Shown here: positions 59,587 to 64,000 of the stretch, in pieces
Layout of the letters: every line of letters begins with the position of its first letter
Position numbering within the stretch: the stretch's first letter is position 1
Source of the DNA: an uncultured Flavobacteriales bacterium
Lineage (GTDB): Bacteria; Bacteroidota; Bacteroidia; Flavobacteriales; BACL11
Direction of reading: 5' to 3'
Length of the DNA stretch: 64,000 bases
Assembly (NCBI GenBank): GCA_913063045.1
Contig: CAJXYM010000006.1
Span: forward strand, 1 to 64,000
Notes under the pieces: generated by a model
What the model was told of the DNA's origin: nothing
Seen by the model: only the letters and a program-made list of their open reading frames with translations
The model's database searches: none
Position numbers and translations under genes: made by a program

Positions 59587-60258
59587 ATGAGTAAAAGTAA
59601 TAAAATAGTAGAATTATTAAAAGAAAAGTCTGCAACTAAGCAATTGATTTATAGAAATACAAAAGAAGTTTTTGAAAATTTAGTTATTTCGTTAAAGGCA
59701 AAAGAAAAATCTTTATCTAAGTTATTAAAAAAAGAAGAAAATGCTGTTAAATTAGAGTTTAAATCAAATGGAATATTTGATGTGCAGCTTAAATTTGCTG
59801 GAGACACACTTCTTTTTCATATGCACTCTAATGTTTTTGATTTCCCTCCAGATCATAATATTTTTAAGTCTAAATATGTAAAGAAAGATAATTCAAGAAG
59901 TTTCTGTGGCGTTATTAATATTTATAATTTTCTTTCAGATTCATTAAAATATAATCGCTTAAATGATGAGGGAGTATTAATTGGTAGAGTTTTTATTAAT
60001 AAAGAAAAAAAATTCTTTGTTGAGGGCGACGAAGATTTAGGGTCTTTATTTAAAGATTTCTCTAAAAAAGAAATTAATGCTGAATCTATAGATGAGATTA
60101 TAAATACATGTATGATTTTTACTTTAAATTTTGATTTATGTTCTCCTAATTTTAATGATGTGAGATTAGTTTCTGTTCATAATTTGTTAGCAATGAGTAT
60201 GAATCAAAAAATCAAAACTTCTAAAAGACTAGGATATAAGTTGTCGCATGAAAATTAA
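59587..60258 (+). CDS. Conserved-looking hypothetical protein downstream of proS
   Basis: Intact 223-aa ORF 6 bp after the proS stop; no motif recognised. Confidence 0.6.
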   Translation: MSKSNKIVELLKEKSATKQLIYRNTKEVFENLVISLKAKEKSLSKLLKKEENAVKLEFKSNGIFDVQLKFAGDTLLFHMHSNVFDFPPDHNIFKSKYVKKDNSRSFCGVINIYNFLSDSLKYNRLNDEGVLIGRVFINKEKKFFVEGDEDLGSLFKDFSKKEINAESIDEIINTCMIFTLNFDLCSPNFNDVRLVSVHNLLAMSMNQKIKTSKRLGYKLSHEN

Positions 60259-60470
60259 TTTTTTCAGATGGAAATTTGAACTACATAATAATTTATAAGA
60301 TAATTCTTAGTTGTTAAAACCAAAATGGTTTTAGAAAAAATATGAATATTTATAGACTAATCTTAGCGACAATTTTGTATTAATTTATTTTATCATAATT
60401 ATTAATTATTAAATATTTGCTAGGTTTTAAAAAAAGTATAAATTTGCAGCCTCGATTTGAGAATCATTAT

Positions 60471-60542
60471 GGCCCGGTCGTCTAGTGGTTAGGACGCCAG
60501 GTTTTCATCCTGGTAACCGGGGTTCGATTCCCCGTCGGGCTA
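60471..60542 (+). tRNA. tRNA-Glu (anticodon TTC)
   Basis: GGCCCGGTCGTCTAGTGGTTAGGACGCCAGGTTTTCATCCTGGTAACCGGGGTTCGATTCCCCGTCGGGCTA; anticodon loop TTTTCAT. Confidence 0.96.
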
Positions 60543-60557
60543 CAAAAAAACAAAAAT

Positions 60558-60812
60558 ATGGCAAATCATAAATCAGCATTAAAAAGAATAAGACAGTCTG
60601 AAACACGTAGACTTCTTAATAAATATAAACATAAAACAGCTCGTAATTCTGTAAGAGAGCTGCGCGCATTAACAGATAAGAAGGCAGCAGGTACTATGTT
60701 GCCTAAAGTTGTCTCAATGCTTGATAAATTAACTAAAGTTAATATTATTCATAGAAATAAGGCATCTAATCTCAAGACAAGTCTTACCAAGCATGTTAAC
60801 GCATTAGCTTAA
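60558..60812 (+). CDS. rpsT: 30S ribosomal protein S20
   Basis: [51 protein letters not shown]. Confidence 0.97.
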   Translation: MANHKSALKRIRQSETRRLLNKYKHKTARNSVRELRALTDKKAAGTMLPKVVSMLDKLTKVNIIHRNKASNLKTSLTKHVNALA

Positions 60813-60840
60813 ATCTTTATCCCTTTACAAAATAATTTGA

Positions 60841-60872
60841 AAAGGCTTATCATTTTGATAAGCCTTTTTTTG
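60841..60872 (+). terminator. Intrinsic terminator downstream of rpsT
   Basis: AAAAGGCTTATCATTTTGATAAGCCTTTTTTT. Confidence 0.88.
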
Positions 60873-60913
60873 GTTAAAAATTTAACTTTACAAAAAATAA
60901 TTTATAATTTTCA

Positions 60914-61606
60914 ATGAAAATAACGCATGTTTTTTTTGATTTGGACAGAACACTTTGGGACTTTGATCTTAACTCATACAACACCTTATTAGATATTTTT
61001 CATGATTTTTCTCTAAAAGATAAAGGAATTAAAGATCCTGTTTTTTTTATTGAACAGTATATCAAGATAAACGAATCTCTTTGGGGTCTTTACAGGGATG
61101 ATTTAATAACTAAAGAAGACTTAAGATCTAGGAGGTTTTATCAAACATTACAGGAATATTCAATTCAAGATCTTCAATTAGCAAAAGATATTGGTGATGC
61201 ATATGTTAAAAATTCTCCATTACAAACAGTATTGTTTCCTCATACAATAGAAATTTTAACTTATCTTAAAAAAAAATACTCTCTGAGTATTATTACTAAT
61301 GGGTTTGAAGAAGTTCAGCATATTAAATTAAAGGCATCTGCTATTGATCATTTTTTCGACCATGTTGTAACATCTGAAGCGGTTGATGTTAAAAAACCAA
61401 ATCCTATTATATTTCAATATGCTCTGGATAAAGCAAAAGTCAGTGCCAAAAGTAGTATAATGATTGGTGATGACTTGCCTGTCGATATTCTTGGAGCAAA
61501 ATCAATGGGTATGTCTCATGTGTTTTTTAACCCCAAAAAGAATAGTCATTCTCAAAAAATAGATTTTGAGATTTCATGTCTTAGTGATTTGAAAAATATT
61601 TTATAG
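60914..61606 (+). CDS. HAD-family hydrolase, YjjG-type pyrimidine nucleotidase-like
   Basis: HVFFDLDRTLWDFDLNS, LSIITNGFEEVQHIKLKAS, KKPNPIIFQYAL, MIGDDLPVDILGAKSMG. Confidence 0.92.
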   Translation: MKITHVFFDLDRTLWDFDLNSYNTLLDIFHDFSLKDKGIKDPVFFIEQYIKINESLWGLYRDDLITKEDLRSRRFYQTLQEYSIQDLQLAKDIGDAYVKNSPLQTVLFPHTIEILTYLKKKYSLSIITNGFEEVQHIKLKASAIDHFFDHVVTSEAVDVKKPNPIIFQYALDKAKVSAKSSIMIGDDLPVDILGAKSMGMSHVFFNPKKNSHSQKIDFEISCLSDLKNIL

Positions 61607-61609
61607 AAA

Positions 61610-63196
61610 TTATTTAATAATTTCCGTTAGTGGATTTCCAGAACATCCGTTGGGAAATGAAATGCCTAGTATAGAGCTTACGGTTGGCGCAATATCTTTT
61701 ATATTAACTCTGTTGTATGTTTTTCCTTGTTCAACCTCCCCACCCCAAAATATTAAAGGGACATGCGTATCATAATTATGTGAAGACCCATGAGTTGTAC
61801 CGCCCTTCTCGTAACTTTTACTAATCCACCCGGGCTGAAGAGCTACTATTACATCTCCGGATCTTTTTTGATTAAAACCTCTTTGTATTTTAGCATGTTG
61901 AGAGTTATTATATTCATAATTGTGCATTTGATATGCTGTATATGAATTTTTCACCCAACTATATTTAAGTAGAAATTTAGCGCAAATTTCTTGAATTTCT
62001 CTTATTTCAATATCTAAATTTTCTGCTATTAAATCATGATTTAAAAATACTTGATTGTTCGAATAACTTAAAATATAATTATTTTCATCAGTAATCTGTG
62101 CTGGCCAATTGAAGTAATCTTTCAAATAAAGATTTAATTCATTTTTCATTTGTAAACTTGAGAAATAACCTGATGGTATTTTATTTTCTTGTAGTTTATG
62201 AGGCTCAGATACTACACCATGATCTGCTGTTAAAAAAACTAAAGTATTTTCAAAGCCTATGTGCTCCTCAACATATTTAAGAATTCTTGAAATTTCTTGA
62301 TCAAGCTTTACATAAGTATCTAAGATTTCGAATGAATGAGGTCCATATTGATGTCCAATATAATCTGTAGATGAAAAACTAATTGATAGAAAATCAGTTG
62401 ATTTTTGTTGTCCTAATTTTTCATTTTTAAGAATTTCCAAGGAAAGGTCTGCAAGAATTGTATTTCCTTGAGGGGTGCTTTTAATAATGCCGGCTCCATT
62501 AGCGTCAAATAATGAGTCTAAGTTATGTTTAAAGTGGTTTTTAAGACTCCATTCTCCTTTTAGGTAACTTGAGGCTGAGGTGTTGTTTTGATGCGTTATA
62601 AGCCATTGTGGTAGTTGATTCATATAAAAGCTACTTGTGATCCATTGACCATTTTTATCCATCCAATATGCAGCGTCAGCAGAATGGCCTGCTGAGAGAA
62701 TTGCTCCTCTATCTTTTAATGATATTCCAATTACCTTAGATTCTGGGTTGAATAACTGAATTTCGTCTCCAATAGTTGTTGTTAGCATATGATGAGGAGA
62801 CATTTTTCCATCTGATGATTCTATATCTTCAATATTCTCATTACAATTACATACGGTATGCATATCACCATTACCTGCACAGTAAACTGATTTTTTTTTG
62901 TTTTTATCATACCAGTTATTAGCAATAATTCCATGAGAAGATGGAGTTGTTCCTGTAAATATACTTGCATGACCAGGGCCTGTATATGTTGGTACATAAC
63001 TAAAGTGAGTATTTCTGAAAAAATAACCATCATTTACAAGTTTTTTAAATCCATTTTTTTCAAATTTTTCCCAAAAACGGTCTATATAATCATATCTCAT
63101 TTGATCTACCACAATACCAATTACTAATTTTGGTTTTTTTGCATTTAAATTAATAGATGTCATAAATATTAATGTAATCAAAAGAATTTTTTTCAT
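61610..63196 (-). CDS. PafA-type alkaline phosphatase family protein
   Basis: VIGIVVDQMRYDYIDRFWEKF, YVPTYTGPGHASIFTGTTPSSHGIIANNWYD, FLTADHGVV, GGTTHGSSHNYDTHVPLIFWG. Confidence 0.92.
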   Translation of the reverse strand: MKKILLITLIFMTSINLNAKKPKLVIGIVVDQMRYDYIDRFWEKFEKNGFKKLVNDGYFFRNTHFSYVPTYTGPGHASIFTGTTPSSHGIIANNWYDKNKKKSVYCAGNGDMHTVCNCNENIEDIESSDGKMSPHHMLTTTIGDEIQLFNPESKVIGISLKDRGAILSAGHSADAAYWMDKNGQWITSSFYMNQLPQWLITHQNNTSASSYLKGEWSLKNHFKHNLDSLFDANGAGIIKSTPQGNTILADLSLEILKNEKLGQQKSTDFLSISFSSTDYIGHQYGPHSFEILDTYVKLDQEISRILKYVEEHIGFENTLVFLTADHGVVSEPHKLQENKIPSGYFSSLQMKNELNLYLKDYFNWPAQITDENNYILSYSNNQVFLNHDLIAENLDIEIREIQEICAKFLLKYSWVKNSYTAYQMHNYEYNNSQHAKIQRGFNQKRSGDVIVALQPGWISKSYEKGGTTHGSSHNYDTHVPLIFWGGEVEQGKTYNRVNIKDIAPTVSSILGISFPNGCSGNPLTEIIK

Positions 63197-63197
63197 T

Positions 63198-63341
63198 TTA
63201 TTTTTTTTTAAATTTATAGACTATAATTGATAGTACTACCGCAACAATAACATCATAGATAGGCTTGACTTCAGGCCAGCCAAAATTCCAAAGAATAACC
63301 ATTAATAACCAAAAAAACCAAATTTTATTAAACTGTTGCAT
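63198..63341 (-). CDS. Small (47 aa) putative membrane protein, absent from the ORF track
   Basis: MQQFNKIWFFWLLMVILWNFGWPEVKPIYDVIVAVVLSIIVYKFKKK; starts inside the PAP2 gene end and stops 1 bp before the PafA-like start codon. Confidence 0.65.
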   Translation of the reverse strand: MQQFNKIWFFWLLMVILWNFGWPEVKPIYDVIVAVVLSIIVYKFKKK

Positions 63342-63879
63342 TAAGTTTAATTTTAAGTGTTTTATATGAGATTATACTTACTAATATTCCCCAAAACATT
63401 CCTCCTAAAATATCAAGAGGGAAGTGAACTCCTAAATATATTCTACTAAAGCCAACAAGGCTAGCCAGAGTAAATAAGCTTATAAAAAGTTTTAGATCTT
63501 TTAATATTAAACTAATAAAGAAAGAAATTGAGAACATATTAGCTGCATGAGATGAAATAAATCCATATTGTCCACCACAATCGCCAATAAGACGAATTTC
63601 ATTCAAGTTTAAAAGATGACATGGTCTAAGTCTTTGTATCATATTTTTGAATAGATGAACGCTGCCAAAGTCTGCCAAAAAAATTAACACTGCTATTGAC
63701 AATAATATCCAGAAAAATTTCTTTGGATTAAAATTATAAAGTTTATATAATAGAAATAAATAAAGAGGAATAAAAATAATTTTATTACTCAACAAAATCA
63801 TTATATTATCTATGCTCTCAAAGCCACTATCATTAATGAGCTTAAATAAAAATATATCTATATTAACTAATGTTTCCAT
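63328..63879 (-). CDS. PAP2-family phosphatase
   Basis: KNMIQRLRPCHL, GFISSHAANMFSISFFISL, SRIYLGVHFPLDILGGMFWG. Confidence 0.93.
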   Translation of the reverse strand: METLVNIDIFLFKLINDSGFESIDNIMILLSNKIIFIPLYLFLLYKLYNFNPKKFFWILLSIAVLIFLADFGSVHLFKNMIQRLRPCHLLNLNEIRLIGDCGGQYGFISSHAANMFSISFFISLILKDLKLFISLFTLASLVGFSRIYLGVHFPLDILGGMFWGILVSIISYKTLKIKLNATV

Positions 63880-63882
63880 TCT

Positions 63883-64000
63883 TTAATTTAATTTATCCCA
63901 GATAAGATCTTTTAGTTCTGTTATTCCTTTTAATGTAATTGATGATATGAAAATATGGGGAATATTTGCAGGAAGTTGCTCTGTAATTTCATCTATTAGC
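63883..64000 (-). CDS. obgE: Obg family GTPase, C-terminal end only (truncated by window edge)
   Basis: Reverse-strand translation LIDEITEQLPANIPHIFISSITLKGITELKDLIWDKLN*, typical of the Obg G-domain end. Confidence 0.75.
   Translation of the reverse strand, partial: LIDEITEQLPANIPHIFISSITLKGITELKDLIWDKLN

Noticed and set aside
62821-63127. ORFs at 62821-63033 (-) and 62933-63127 (+)
   Set aside because: Alternate frames over the PafA-like nucleophile region, which is clearly coding in its own frame.
1-64000. CRISPR arrays, rRNA operons, transposase/IS elements, known defense systems
   Set aside because: No regularly spaced repeats, rRNA-like sequence, transposase motifs or canonical defense proteins were recognised on either strand.

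Overview
The window is AT-rich and comes from a (probably marine) Bacteroidota/Flavobacteriia-type chromosome. Most of it is ordinary housekeeping sequence: folC, exbB/exbD/tonB-like, nhaD, mscS-like, Glu/Leu dehydrogenase, anmK, acyl-CoA dehydrogenase, murF, ispF, katG, rlmB, rmuC, ung, lipA, lpxH, gatB, lpxK, proS, tRNA-Glu, rpsT, pafA-like, and the 3' end of obg. It also holds a type IX secretion/gliding cluster (gldJ, porP/sprF-like, porU, porV) and two probable T9SS cargo proteins. The accessory region is a ~7.0 kb integrative element at about 5751-12776, inserted in the 3' end of a tRNA-Val(UAC) gene. A 17-bp direct repeat marks both ends. Duplicated 22-bp arm-type repeats (AGGACACCTAATAGGACACCTT) lie inside each end. 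The element encodes a tyrosine integrase, an HTH protein, and a 510-aa protein with motifs resembling family-A polymerase / T7-like RNA polymerase palm motifs A, B and C. Two exported cargo proteins (an HExxH metallopeptidase-like protein and an alpha/beta hydrolase) lie between two copies of an imperfect repeat. By sequence reading, integration replaced the encoded CCA end of tRNA-Val with element sequence and swapped the native tRNA terminator for one carried by the element. All calls come from reading the sequence and translations; no database search was run.
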